Positions 18,191-25,928 are shown, counted from the stretch's first letter. The stretch is 45,195 nt of DNA from Streptomyces sp. ISL-94 (GCF_018614075.1 NZ_JAGGOZ010000044.1:1-45195), one strand, 5' to 3'. Notes: generated by a model not told the origin, from the sequence alone. Numbers and translations: made by a program.

Positions 18191-18390
18191 GTGGCGACAG
18201 GACGGGTGAAGTGGTTCAGCGCGCAGAGGGGCTTCGTTTCATCGTGCAGGACGAGCCCTTGAAGGCTTCGCCCACTGCTCCGTTCCCCGATCCGGGGCAC
18301 GGGCTTCAGGGCGCTGCGGAAGGGCCAGGCCATGCGCTTCGACAGCACGGCCGGCCCCAAAGGTCCGCAGGCGGCGGACATCACGCCGAA
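18191..18390 (+). pseudogene. Cold-shock protein remnant, three frameshifts
   Basis: The start region VATGRVKWFSAQRGF is the RNP1 end of a CspA-type protein, with a good GGAGG upstream. After GF the frame shifts: RFIVQDE continues in a second frame, EGFAHCSV (compare DVFVHxS) in a third, and GFRALRKGQAMRFDSTAGPK plus GPQAADI back in the first. The pattern fits three single-base deletions, removing three bases in total. The first frame meets a stop (18260-18262). It is therefore very unlikely to make a normal cold-shock protein. Sequencing error is the alternative. Confidence 0.8.
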
Positions 18391-18408
18391 CGGCGATGTC
18401 CCCCGGAC

Positions 18409-18440
18409 GGCGGCACGGCGGCACGGCGGCACGGCGGCAC
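18409..18440. repeat. 8-bp tandem repeat GGCGGCAC x4
   Basis: Four perfect copies of GGCGGCAC directly after the cold-shock remnant. It appears to be a slippage-generated extension beyond the former stop. Confidence 0.8.
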
Positions 18441-18561
18441 ACGGAACGGCGTCAGACGCGGGGCAAGCGGCCGGCGCCAGTCCGGGCCAGACGGCGTGAG
18501 CGGTGCTGACGATGCGCACGGAGCCCGGCCCGCTGCTGGGCTGCCGCCGACGCACCTGACG

Positions 18562-18747
18562 TCACGGGTGGTCAGGACGCTGTTCAGGCGGCGTGGGGCC
18601 ACCCGTCTGTGACCGCTCGTCCTTGCTGCCGCTGCCGCCCGATTTCTGGGGCGTCTTCGGCTGGGCGGCCTTGAGGTGCCTGCTTTCCTGCGGCGTCGCA
18701 GCGCCTTTTCCGCTGCGCCGCGCTTCCGGTTGCTGAGCGTCACCCAT
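18562..18747 (-). CDS. Small hydrophilic protein, unknown function
   Basis: A 61-residue protein starting MGDAQQPEARRSGKGAATPQ, rich in Lys, Arg, Ser, Gln and Pro, with no hydrophobic segment. It looks intrinsically disordered. The start at 18747 has AAGGGG about 11 bases upstream; an in-frame ATG at 18855 would give 97 residues. A possible SigB-like promoter lies at 18865-18889, in keeping with a stress-related role. I do not recognise a named family. Confidence 0.5.
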   Translation of the reverse strand: MGDAQQPEARRSGKGAATPQESRHLKAAQPKTPQKSGGSGSKDERSQTGGPTPPEQRPDHP

Positions 18748-18852
18748 CGTCTCGTTCCCCTTCGCGTCAGCCTTTTCGTCACCGGGGTTCAGCGGCCCAG
18801 GCGGCCGGCAAGGAGACCCGCCGCCACCTGCGTCCAGGCCCCGGACCCCATC

Positions 18853-18889
18853 CATGGTGGGCGGCTACCCGCGTTCCCGCACGTCACTC
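18853..18889 (-). promoter_or_regulatory. SigB-like promoter within a repeated element
   Basis: On the minus strand GAGT (18889-18886), 15 bases, then GGGTAG (18870-18865). The streptomycete SigB consensus is GNNT-N14-16-GGGTAY, so only the last base differs. Bases 18853-18880 match 26722-26749 at 27 of 28 positions, where the same spacing recurs. Both copies precede minus-strand genes. Confidence 0.45.
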
Positions 18890-18963
18890 CTTTACGGGGT
18901 GTGCCGCCGCTCGATGGATCCAGCTGTTGCGCCGCCTGCGCCGATCCCGTGGGCCGACTCGAG

Positions 18964-19668
18964 TCACCCCTCGACACCGGTCGAGGTGTGAGCGGCGCCG
19001 ACAGGCTTGGACTCCGGCGAGCCCCGCTGGCGCAGGTAGACGGAGAGGATCACCATCGCGGCCACCGCGAGGAGCTCGGACTGCCAGTTCTGCAATGTAC
19101 GGTTCCAGAAATCGGGCAGGGCAAGGTAGTCGCCCCATCCGACGGGGGCCTGGAGCTGTCGCAGCTGCCGCTCGTTGTAGGCCGCCACGCCCGCCACCGA
19201 TTGGGCGAGCCAGGAGATGACGAACAGGCAGCCCATGACGAGGCCCAGCGAGCGTGAGTACAGCCGTTGCCGCCAGTCCTCGGTGCCTGCCCAGCGGGGC
19301 GAGTCGCTCCGGGCGTGCTCGCCGAGGCGCTGCTCCCGGTCCGACTCCGTACCGGCCTTGTGGAGCTCCTTCGATTCGGGAGATCCCCGCTGGACGAGCC
19401 AGACGGTGCCGAAGATGAAGAGGAAGAACTGCAGGAACTCCGACTGCCAGTTCTCGGTGACGTCCACGGCGAAGTCGGAGGTGGTCATGTACTGGCCCAG
19501 GCTGATCTGCTGGAGCCCGTCGACGGTGAGCTGCTCGTTGAACTCGGCGTGTCCGGCGAGCGCCTGCCCGAGCAGGACCAGCAGGAACGCCGTTCCGAAC
19601 GCCAGGGTGAGGCTGTTGTCGCGCCAGAACCGGCCGCGCCGTCGGTCCCCGTGTTGCTCGTCGCTCAT
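18964..19668 (-). CDS. DUF6766 family membrane protein
   Basis: A 234-residue integral membrane protein with about four hydrophobic helices (near residues 20-40, 75-95, 140-160 and 205-220). It contains an internal duplication: ENWQSEFLQFF ending in QRGSPESKE in the first half matches QNWQSELLAVA ending in RQRGSPESKP in the second. This is the DUF6766 pattern; the function is unknown. The ATG at 19668 overlaps the stop of the upstream 27-residue peptide by 4 bp, so the two are translationally coupled. A lipoprotein gene precedes both. Confidence 0.85.
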   Translation of the reverse strand: MSDEQHGDRRRGRFWRDNSLTLAFGTAFLLVLLGQALAGHAEFNEQLTVDGLQQISLGQYMTTSDFAVDVTENWQSEFLQFFLFIFGTVWLVQRGSPESKELHKAGTESDREQRLGEHARSDSPRWAGTEDWRQRLYSRSLGLVMGCLFVISWLAQSVAGVAAYNERQLRQLQAPVGWGDYLALPDFWNRTLQNWQSELLAVAAMVILSVYLRQRGSPESKPVGAAHTSTGVEG

Positions 19669-19748
19669 CGGTGCATCGCCCCGATCGCGATGAAGTACCC
19701 GAGCCCGCCCACCACCACGACGAGGCAGGTCACGAACAGGAAGCGCAT
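19665..19748 (-). CDS. 27-residue single-pass membrane peptide
   Basis: A very short gene starting MRFLFVTCLVVVVGG and ending YFIAIGAMHR. Almost the whole length is one hydrophobic helix with a charged residue near each end. It starts 2 bases after the lipoprotein stop and its TGA overlaps the DUF6766 start as ATGA, the strongest evidence that it is translated. All codons fit the high-GC bias. It may associate with DUF6766 in the membrane or act as a coupling leader. Confidence 0.65.
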   Translation of the reverse strand: MRFLFVTCLVVVVGGLGYFIAIGAMHR

Positions 19749-19750
19749 CC

Positions 19751-20179
19751 TCAGCCGCCCTTCAGCACGCACTGGTAGGGCCGTTCCCCCTGCGGGGTGC
19801 AGCCGGCCGCCACGACCTTCCACCCGTCACTGAACTGCGACAGGAACAACGTGTCACCCTCGAGGCGCAGCATGGCCTGCCGCCCGTACACCTCGGTGGC
19901 CACCACCGACGCCGCCTTGGGAAGCTGCTCTGCGCCCAGCACCTGGGCGCACGCCTTCCGCTCGTCCTGCTCCAGCTGCTCCAGGGTTTCGGGGGCCAGC
20001 AGCCGACAGGCCGCCTCGTTGTCCCCGGCGGCCAGAGCCTGCTCGAACCCCTCCCCCGCAGCCCGCGCCCCGTCCACCCGGGCCGCGGGCGCCCCGCACC
20101 CGGCGACCAGCACACCGACGGCAGCGGCGCCCAGGGCGGCACGCACGGCACGCACAGCTCGCATCCTTGCCGGTCTCAC
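19751..20179 (-). CDS. Predicted secreted lipoprotein
   Basis: A 142-residue protein. The N-terminus has arginines, a hydrophobic stretch, and the lipobox LVAGC with the acylated Cys at residue 28. The mature domain is about 115 residues and has two further cysteines near its ends (ACRLLAPET, AAGCTPQ and YQCVLKGG). It resembles small actinobacterial lipoproteins with a cystatin/NTF2-like fold, but I cannot name a family. The GTG at 20179 has GGAGTGAGG upstream; the ATG at 20164 is possible. It is the first gene of a lipoprotein / peptide / DUF6766 operon. Confidence 0.8.
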   Translation of the reverse strand: MRPARMRAVRAVRAALGAAAVGVLVAGCGAPAARVDGARAAGEGFEQALAAGDNEAACRLLAPETLEQLEQDERKACAQVLGAEQLPKAASVVATEVYGRQAMLRLEGDTLFLSQFSDGWKVVAAGCTPQGERPYQCVLKGG

Positions 20180-20477
20180 GGGCGACGCCTCACTCCGGAC
20201 ATTACGATCACGCGTGTTCTCCCAGGTCCGGCTCTGTCACAACACCATGTCCTCCTATGCCCCCTGTCGGCGCCCTGATCCCCGTCGGCCTTCACCGACC
20301 ACCCGACCGGCCCACGCCACAGGCCCGGACAGGCCCGGGCGGGGAGCGAAGCCGTCGCTCGTACCCGGCGAGGAAGATCAGCATGGCGGTGCGAGGACCA
20401 CGGCAGCCGTGATCAGGATGAGGGTCCCCGGGTGCGACATGCTGACTTGGTAGCACGCTGGGTGACGGTACGGCCGT

Positions 20478-20702
20478 ATGGTCCGGGTGGCCGCCGGGCT
20501 CGCCGCCGACCTGTTGCGTCGCCGGAACGCGGTCTACCGTCGTCTGTACGACGAAGACCTGTTGCGTCGCCGGAACGCGGTCTACCGTCGTCTGTACGAC
20601 GAAGAGAACCTCGACGCCGACGGTGGCGGCACCCGGACCTCCACCAGCGCACCCCCGCGGTCGCGGCCGCCACGGCGCCCCGGCGCCACGGCCGCGACCT
20701 GA
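20478..20702 (+). CDS. Possible small protein with a duplicated 16-residue segment
   Basis: A 74-residue frame. The segment DLLRRRNAVYRRLYDE occurs twice in direct succession, encoded by perfect 48-bp copies, followed by a low-complexity Ser/Pro/Arg tail. The segment would be an amphipathic, strongly charged helix. The ribosome site is poor and no family is recognised. Its stop lies 19 bp before the GTG of a small membrane protein, which may be the real downstream gene. Confidence 0.35.
   Translation: MVRVAAGLAADLLRRRNAVYRRLYDEDLLRRRNAVYRRLYDEENLDADGGGTRTSTSAPPRSRPPRRPGATAAT
20508..20603. repeat. Perfect 48-bp tandem duplication
   Basis: Two identical 48-bp units (20508-20555 and 20556-20603). 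Each holds two small inverted repeats, GCGT-N7-ACGC and CGTCGT-CTGT-ACGACG. The unit length is a multiple of three, so the frame stays open. Perfect identity suggests a recent duplication or assembly artefact. Confidence 0.92.
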
Positions 20703-20721
20703 CCGAGAGCCGGAGGCCGCA

Positions 20722-20985
20722 GTGGCGATCACCCTCCTCAGCATCGCCATCGTCATCGCGGCCCTGGTGATCAAAACGGCTGTTGCCGAGATCCGCGTGC
20801 CGGGAAGCGGGCGACGTCAGTGGGCCTCCCTGACCGACCGGCGTGCCGTGGCCACCGGAGCCGCGGTCGGCTTGGCGCTCGGTCTGCTGGGCTGGGCCGC
20901 CGCCGGGCCCGCCGCAGCCGCTTGGGCGGTGCTCGCGGGCCTGCTGGTCGCCTTCGTCACCGGCTCCGGGGACACCGACGCCTGA
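20722..20985 (+). CDS. Small integral membrane protein, unknown
   Basis: An 87-residue protein with hydrophobic segments near residues 2-20, 45-62 and 65-80, joined by a basic loop RVPGSGRRQW. GTG at 20722 follows GGAGG with 5-base spacing. A perfect stem-loop lies right after the stop. I do not recognise a family. Confidence 0.65.
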   Translation: MAITLLSIAIVIAALVIKTAVAEIRVPGSGRRQWASLTDRRAVATGAAVGLALGLLGWAAAGPAAAAWAVLAGLLVAFVTGSGDTDA

Positions 20986-21011
20986 CGCCGGCAGGTCAGG
21001 CGCTGCCGGCG
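20986..21011 (+). terminator. Stem-loop after the small membrane gene
   Basis: CGCCGGCAG (20986-20994) pairs perfectly with CTGCCGGCG (21003-21011) across 8 bases and starts at the base after the stop codon. Confidence 0.65.
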
Positions 21012-21155
21012 GACTACGACGCCGACGTGGAGGGCGCTGACGGTGACGGACGGCGGCCGACGTGACCGCGGGCGGACGACCCGCAGGACGCGCAGGCGCG
21101 AGCGGCCGCGCGCTCCGGCGGAGGCGCGGCCGCGGTTCATGCCGTCGTGGAGGCG

Positions 21156-22055
21156 TCAGCGCACCGGAGTGAAGTCCCTCGCGGCGATGAACTCGGGACG
21201 GCGCAGCGGGGCGGCGAAGGGCTCCTCCGCCACGTTGTCCACGCTGTTGAACACGAAGAAGACATTGCTGCGCGGGTACGGCGTGATGTTGTCCCCCGAT
21301 CCGTGCATCGCGTTGCAGTCGAACCAGGTCGCCGAGCCCGCCCGGCCGGTGAAGAGCCGGATCCCGCAGGCGTCCGCGAACTTCGAGAGGGCCTCGTTCG
21401 AGGGCGTGCCCGCGTCCTGCATCTGCAGGGACCTCTTGTAGTTGTCCTCGGGTGTGGCGCCGGCACAGCCCAGGAAGATCCGGTGCGAGCCCGGCATGAT
21501 CATGAGGCCGCCGTTGGTGGGATGGTTCGGCGTCAGTGCGATGGACACCGAAACGGTCCGCATGCGCGGAAGTCCGTCCTCGGCGTGCCAGGTCTCGAAG
21601 TCGGAGTGCCAGTAGAAGCCCCGCGCTCCGAAGCCGGGCTTCACGTTGATCCGGGACTGGTGCACGTAGACGTCCGAGCCGAGGATCTGCCGCGCCGTTC
21701 CGACCACGCGCGGGTCGGCGGCGAGGCGCGCGAACACCTCGCTGACCCGGTGCACTTCGAAGACGGAGCGTACTTCCCGGGACGCGGGCTCGACGCTCGA
21801 CCGTTCGTCCCCGCGCATCGCGGGATCGCTGACGAGGCGGTCGAGTTCGCCGCGGTAGACATCCACCTCCTCAGGGGTGATGAGCTGTTCGACGGGGAGG
21901 AATCCCTGTTGCTCGAAGCTCTCCAGCTCGTGTCCCCACAGTGGCCCAGGGGTTCCGGGGTCGGACCATACGACGGGGTCCTTGCGGCCGATCAGCACCT
22001 CCTCGGGGCCCCGGGTCGGGTAGACGTCCGCAGTGCGCACGGGTGTGGTGGTCAT
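21156..22055 (-). CDS. ectD: Ectoine hydroxylase
   Basis: A 299-residue non-haem Fe(II)/2-oxoglutarate dioxygenase that makes 5-hydroxyectoine. The EctD signature GFYWHSDFETWHAEDGLPRM contains the HxD iron ligands; the third ligand is in DCNAMHGSGDN, and RSNVFFVFNS follows. The length is normal. The start MTTTPVRTADVYPTRG is in family register. It lies 30 bp after ectC. Because ectA is missing and ectB is truncated here, its substrate must come from uptake or from a locus elsewhere. Confidence 0.95.
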   Translation of the reverse strand: MTTTPVRTADVYPTRGPEEVLIGRKDPVVWSDPGTPGPLWGHELESFEQQGFLPVEQLITPEEVDVYRGELDRLVSDPAMRGDERSSVEPASREVRSVFEVHRVSEVFARLAADPRVVGTARQILGSDVYVHQSRINVKPGFGARGFYWHSDFETWHAEDGLPRMRTVSVSIALTPNHPTNGGLMIMPGSHRIFLGCAGATPEDNYKRSLQMQDAGTPSNEALSKFADACGIRLFTGRAGSATWFDCNAMHGSGDNITPYPRSNVFFVFNSVDNVAEEPFAAPLRRPEFIAARDFTPVR

Positions 22056-22085
22056 GATGGTGCCTGCCTCTCCTCTCGTCATCCG

Positions 22086-22490
22086 TCAGGCGTCGTCCGG
22101 CTCGGTGAGCAGCGGATAGACGCCGTTCTCGTCGTGGTCCTCACGCCCGGTGACGGGCGGGTTGAAGACGCACAGGCAGCGGAAGTCGCTCCTGACACGC
22201 AGGGTGTGGCGCTCGTGGCCGTCGAGCAGATACATGGTTCCGGGCGTGATGAGGTGCCTGTCGCCCGTTTCCTCGTCGGTGAGTTCGGCCTCGCCGTCCA
22301 GGCACACGACGGCCTCGACGTGGTTCGCGTACCACATCGACGTTTCGGTACCGGCGTAGAGCACGGTTTCGTGCAGGGAGAAGCCGACGCGTTCGCGCGC
22401 GAGGACGATGCGCTTGCTCTCCCAGGTTCCCGACGCGGCCTTCACGTGCCGCTCGGTCCCCTCGATGTCCTTGAAGGAACGGACAATCAC
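22086..22490 (-). CDS. ectC: L-ectoine synthase
   Basis: A 134-residue cupin that cyclises N-gamma-acetyl-diaminobutyrate to ectoine. The metal-binding cupin parts [21 protein letters not shown] and [15 protein letters not shown] are intact, and the length matches the family. The start is GTG with AAAGGCAG upstream. It follows the ectB remnant by 62 bp. The gene appears intact, but with the upstream genes lost its promoter may also be lost. Confidence 0.94.
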   Translation of the reverse strand: MIVRSFKDIEGTERHVKAASGTWESKRIVLARERVGFSLHETVLYAGTETSMWYANHVEAVVCLDGEAELTDEETGDRHLITPGTMYLLDGHERHTLRVRSDFRCLCVFNPPVTGREDHDENGVYPLLTEPDDA

Positions 22491-22552
22491 TCTGGATCTG
22501 CCTTTCTTCGGCGTGCGGCGCGCGGCCCAGGGCCCGCGGCGTGCGTCCGCGC

Positions 22553-22948
22553 TCAGCCGGCCTCGCGGACGGACCGCGTCAGAATCTCCAGGCCCTCTTC
22601 CAGCTCGGCCGGAGAAATGGTGAGCGACGGCAACAGCTTGACCACCTCGTCCGCGGGGCCGGAGGTTTCGATCAGGAGGCCGTTCTCGAAGGCCCGGCGG
22701 CAGACGGCGGCCGCTCGCTCCTTGTCCTGGAATTCGAGGCCCCAGACCAAGCCGCGGCCCCGGTAGCTCGTGCCCGGACCCAGGTCGTCCGAGCAGAGTT
22801 CGCGCAGCGTCCGCTCGATCCGGCCGCCCTGAATGAGGGTCCGCTCGCGCAGGACGCCGTCACGCCAGTACGTTTCCAAGGCGGCGGTGGCCGTCACGAA
22901 GGCGGGGTTGTTGCCGCGGAAGGTGCCGTTGTGCTCGCCGGGCTCCCA
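22553..22948 (-). pseudogene. ectB: Diaminobutyrate aminotransferase, 3' fragment
   Basis: Only the last 131 codons or so of EctB (normally about 420) remain, from WEPGEHNGTFRGNNPAFVTA to the normal C-terminus. This part lacks the PLP lysine and most of the cofactor site. Upstream of 22948 the open frame continues for 40 codons (to an ATG at 23068), but the residues there do not resemble EctB, so the junction at about 22948-22950 is a deletion breakpoint. ectA is absent. The fragment cannot be an active aminotransferase. Confidence 0.9.
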
Positions 22949-23176
22949 GATCCATGCAATCGTTACTGTTTCGTCAGCGGGGAGACGGTTTACGTCCGCG
23001 AAGGCCGGACAAGGCCACCGAGCACCATGGCGGCCCCGGCCGGCGCTCTTGCCGCTCGCAGGCCTCATGCCGTGGCCGCGGCCCTGAGGGCCGGGGAGAC
23101 GCGGATCCGCGTCAGCCGGGTCCGGGACGATGCCGTTGGTGGCTGACGCGGCTCGAGGTGGCCTGAAGAGGGCGTT
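22949..23176. other. Novel-joint sequence upstream of truncated ectB
   Basis: About 230 bp of unrecognised sequence beside the breakpoint. The first 40 bp (TGCAATCGTTACTGTTTCGT and neighbours) is less GC-rich than its surroundings. I saw no insertion-sequence end or attachment site. Confidence 0.4.
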
Positions 23177-23326
23177 TCACCCCTCAGGCCAGTCCGGCGA
23201 ACTGGGCATGGAACTGTGGTGCTCCACCGGATCGTCAGTGCCCCAGCGCACCCACAACCAGAAGGCCAGCGCACCCATGGCGAACAGGGCGACGGGGATG
23301 ACGACGGCAAGTATCCAGTCGAGCAT
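23177..23326 (-). CDS. 49-residue single-pass membrane protein
   Basis: A short gene starting MLDWILAVVIPVALFAMGAL and continuing into FWLWVRWGTDD, then an acidic/polar tail ending SSPDWPEG. One N-terminal transmembrane helix, then a cytosolic or external tail of about 20 residues. GGGAGGCCCC precedes the ATG. Codon use is normal for the window. No family or partner is recognised. Confidence 0.7.
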   Translation of the reverse strand: MLDWILAVVIPVALFAMGALAFWLWVRWGTDDPVEHHSSMPSSPDWPEG

Positions 23327-23727
23327 GGGGCCTCCCGGGACTCTCGGCGATCGCCACCCTCCGCCACAACAATCTGAAGCGGTCTCGAGCAGACCATACG
23401 ACCGCTGCCGTCGCCCCTTTCGATGAATTCAAGACATTCATCGGGGCTTGCCCTTGCCTGGCTCGCCCGCCCGAACCACGGGGTCGGTCACCAGAATGCC
23501 CTTCACCGCGCGCTAGTGCTCCACTCCAGCCCCGACGCCGGCCAGCGCGGACACCGACACGAGCGGCACTGGACCTGTCGCTTCTTCGGCTGCGCCGCGC
23601 TGAGGGTCGTACAGTCTGGTGATCCGGTAGTCGCCGTGGGCGCCGCTCCCGCAGGAACAGCGCTCCACTCTGCCGAGTCAGCGACGCGACGCGCTCAGGG
23701 CCGGGCCCCGCGCGAACGACGTCCGTG
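23327..23727. other. Intergenic region with a hairpin
   Basis: About 400 bp between two minus-strand genes. The only clear structure is CGATGAAT (23421-23428) paired with ATTCATCG (23436-23443), extended by CCC/GGG outside a TTT bulge. No gene was found. Confidence 0.45.
23414..23446. terminator. Hairpin, terminator or operator
   Basis: An 8-bp stem CGATGAAT/ATTCATCG with a 7-base loop and an outer 3-bp clamp. Its AT content is unusual for this genome. It lies about 285 bp downstream of the YbdK-like gene and about 90 bp upstream of the 49-residue gene, so either role is possible. Confidence 0.4.
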
Positions 23728-24843
23728 TCAGCCCTCGTTGGTCATCCGTGCGCACTCGCTCACCACACGGGCGAGGCTGGCTTCGCTCCGAAAAAGTTGC
23801 CGCTGAACGCGGGCGCCGTTCCCGCGCTCGTGGAGGTGTGCGATGCCTTGGCGGACCCGCTCGTCGTCGCCGTGGTCCGCCAAGGCCTCGCGCACGTGCT
23901 GGTACAGGGCCTCGACGGCGTGGGCGGCGGAGGTCTCCCGCATCGTCTCGGGGTGCAGCAGGGGGCCGTCCAGTCCCGAGCGGCCGGCCCGCCACGAGGC
24001 GAGTCGCAACAGGCCCGTGCTGATCCTGGCCGGTGGCTCGCCGTCGCGCCAGGCGCGGGCGGCGGTCTCCACAAGGCCGCGGATCAGGGCGGCCAGCAGG
24101 ACGGGGGTCGTCGGGTGCAGGCACACGTCCGCGACCCTCACCTCGACCGTGGGATACGTGGCCGACAGGCGCGCGTCAAAATAGATCATGCCCTCGTCCC
24201 GCAGCACCCCGGTCCCGATCATGGTTCGGACGTGCTCGTGGTAGTGGTCGGCAGAGCCGAAGACCTCCATCGGACCCGCCGAGGGCCACCGGTTCCACAC
24301 CCGGCTGCGGTAGCTCCCGTACCCGGTGTCCTCACCCTGCCAGTACGGCGAATTCGCGCTCATCGCCGTCAGGACGGCCAGCCAGGGGCGGATCCGGTCC
24401 AGGACGGCGACGCCTTCCTCGTCGGAAGCCACCGATACGTGGACATGTGTGCCACATGTCAGCTGCTCCTGGGCCGTCAGCCCGAACTGCTCCCCCAACC
24501 ACTGGTAGCGCTTGCCGGCGTTCAGCGAGGGCTTCACCGGCAGCGGCGACGTCGCGACGGCCGCCACCACCGCGCCGGCGTTCGCCGCGTAGCGGCCCGC
24601 CTCGCCGCGGATTCGGGTGATCTCGGCCTGGAGCTCGCCCATCTCGGTCACGGGCTTCGTGGCGAACTCCAACTGCTCCTTCTGCAGCTCCTTTTCGAAC
24701 TCGTGCGGCTTCCCTCTCCCGTGCCCCGACTCCTGCCACGCCAGGCGTTCCGCGGCTGCCAGAACAGCCCCTGAGACGGCGAGGGGCGTTCCGCTGCGTG
24801 CGTCCACCAACAGCAATTCTTCTTCCACACCTACGCTGCGCAT
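23728..24843 (-). CDS. Carboxylate-amine ligase, YbdK / GCS2 family
   Basis: A 371-residue ATP-grasp-like glutamate-cysteine ligase family 2 protein. It starts RSVGVEEELLLVD, with the metal-binding VGVEEE motif. CGTHVHVSV (catalytic histidines), ANSPYWQGEDTGYGSYRSRV and MIYFDARLSATYPTVEVRVAD are the other conserved parts. E. coli YbdK has weak glutamate-cysteine ligase activity; actinomycetes use mycothiol, so the real substrate may differ. It is transcribed alone. Confidence 0.9.
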   Translation of the reverse strand: MRSVGVEEELLLVDARSGTPLAVSGAVLAAAERLAWQESGHGRGKPHEFEKELQKEQLEFATKPVTEMGELQAEITRIRGEAGRYAANAGAVVAAVATSPLPVKPSLNAGKRYQWLGEQFGLTAQEQLTCGTHVHVSVASDEEGVAVLDRIRPWLAVLTAMSANSPYWQGEDTGYGSYRSRVWNRWPSAGPMEVFGSADHYHEHVRTMIGTGVLRDEGMIYFDARLSATYPTVEVRVADVCLHPTTPVLLAALIRGLVETAARAWRDGEPPARISTGLLRLASWRAGRSGLDGPLLHPETMRETSAAHAVEALYQHVREALADHGDDERVRQGIAHLHERGNGARVQRQLFRSEASLARVVSECARMTNEG

Positions 24844-24952
24844 GTCACCCCTGGAGATCGGCCCGCCAAGTTCACTTGCGCCTGCCCTTCCCGGCCTCGA
24901 CCATGCGGAGCTGCCACCCGCTCACCCCGTCCTCCCGTCCGGAACAGGCAGG

Positions 24953-25771
24953 TCATCCTTCTCCGGCGGCCCGGGCACCACCGGATCCGGGTTCTGCCAT
25001 CCTCCGGTGGACCTGAGCCTTGGCCTTGTCCGGCAGTACCTTGTTGGCCAGGCCTTGGACCTTCGTCTTCAGGGAGCCGGCGACGATCTTGCCCTTGCCC
25101 GCGAAGAGGGCGTCCAGCCCCTGCCGGGCCACCTCGGCGGGGTCGTCCTTCTTCTGCCGGCCGACCTTGGTGTCGTCCATGGCGGCGCGATGGAAGAAGT
25201 CGGTGTCCGTCGGGCCGGGCATCAGCGCCGTGATGGACACGCCCGTGTCCCTCAGCTCGTTCTGCACCGCATGAGCGAAGGACTGCAGGAACGACTTCGA
25301 CGCGTTGTAGACGGCCTGGAAGGAACCAGGCATGGTCGACGCGATCGAGGACGTCACGAGTACGTAGCCCTCCCCGTCGGACGCCATGTCCCGCAGGACG
25401 CGTTTGGCCAGGTGCACCGTGGAGCGGACATTGAGATCGATGATCTCCAGCTCGTCCGCGAGATCCGTGTCGACGAACGGCCCGCCCTGCCCGACGCCCG
25501 CGTTCAACACCGCTACCGCCACTGGCCTGGCCGTCGCGGTGACGGCTTCGTAGAAGCGTTCCGTATCGTCATAGCCGCGCAGGTCGGCCGGCAGGGTCTG
25601 CACCGCCACCCCGGTCGTCTGCTCGATCTGCTGCGCCGCCGCCCGCAGACGGCCATGGTCCTTCGCGTTGATCACGAGGTCGAACCCGCGCTCAGCGAGC
25701 TGTCTGGCCAGTTCGAATCCGATGCCGCTCGACGCTCCGGTCACCACGGCGAGGGGTCTGGTGTCAGTCAT
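24953..25771 (-). CDS. Short-chain dehydrogenase (DltE-like)
   Basis: A 272-residue classical SDR. TGASSGIGFELARQLAERGF is the cofactor motif, VAVLNAGVGQGG is the NAG motif, and VTSSIAS with YNASKSF is the catalytic set. It has a C-terminal extension of about 30 residues with KVQGLANKVLPDKAKAQVHR, common in stress-associated SDRs of the DltE type. The substrate is unknown. A GGGTAG element lies about 95 bp upstream of its start. Confidence 0.88.
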   Translation of the reverse strand: MTDTRPLAVVTGASSGIGFELARQLAERGFDLVINAKDHGRLRAAAQQIEQTTGVAVQTLPADLRGYDDTERFYEAVTATARPVAVAVLNAGVGQGGPFVDTDLADELEIIDLNVRSTVHLAKRVLRDMASDGEGYVLVTSSIASTMPGSFQAVYNASKSFLQSFAHAVQNELRDTGVSITALMPGPTDTDFFHRAAMDDTKVGRQKKDDPAEVARQGLDALFAGKGKIVAGSLKTKVQGLANKVLPDKAKAQVHRRMAEPGSGGARAAGEG

Positions 25772-25928
25772 GCCGGGCGTCTACCCCTCGTCCCGACGGG
25801 AAACAAGCCGATGCCGTCGCAGTCGACACGGGGTCGGGCTGCGCGCGCGGCATCTCCGGGTGGCTACCCAGGCGTAATCCCCCTCGTCCCTGGGCAGGCG
25901 CCGCGTGACGAGGTGGCAGGAGGACGCC

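Noticed and set aside
18381..18782. 133-codon minus-strand ORF over the cold-shock remnant region
   Set aside because: Its repeats come from the 8-bp tandem repeat and it overlaps a better small gene in another frame.
20292..20774. 160-codon minus-strand ORF with a repeated FVVQTTVDRVPATQQV segment
   Set aside because: It reads the 48-bp duplication antisense and lacks a ribosome site; the repeat is an effect of the DNA duplication.
22949..23068. 40-codon N-terminal extension giving a 171-residue EctB-like ORF
   Set aside because: The extension has no EctB similarity and the PLP-binding part is missing, so the frame is fortuitous.
23423..23806. 127-codon plus-strand ORF in the gap after the ectoine region
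   Set aside because: No ribosome site, no recognisable domain, and it runs antisense into the carboxylate-amine ligase.
25860..25871. Third SigB-like promoter upstream of the SDR at 25771
   Set aside because: GGGTAG is present on the minus strand, but no GNNT lies 14-16 bases before it.
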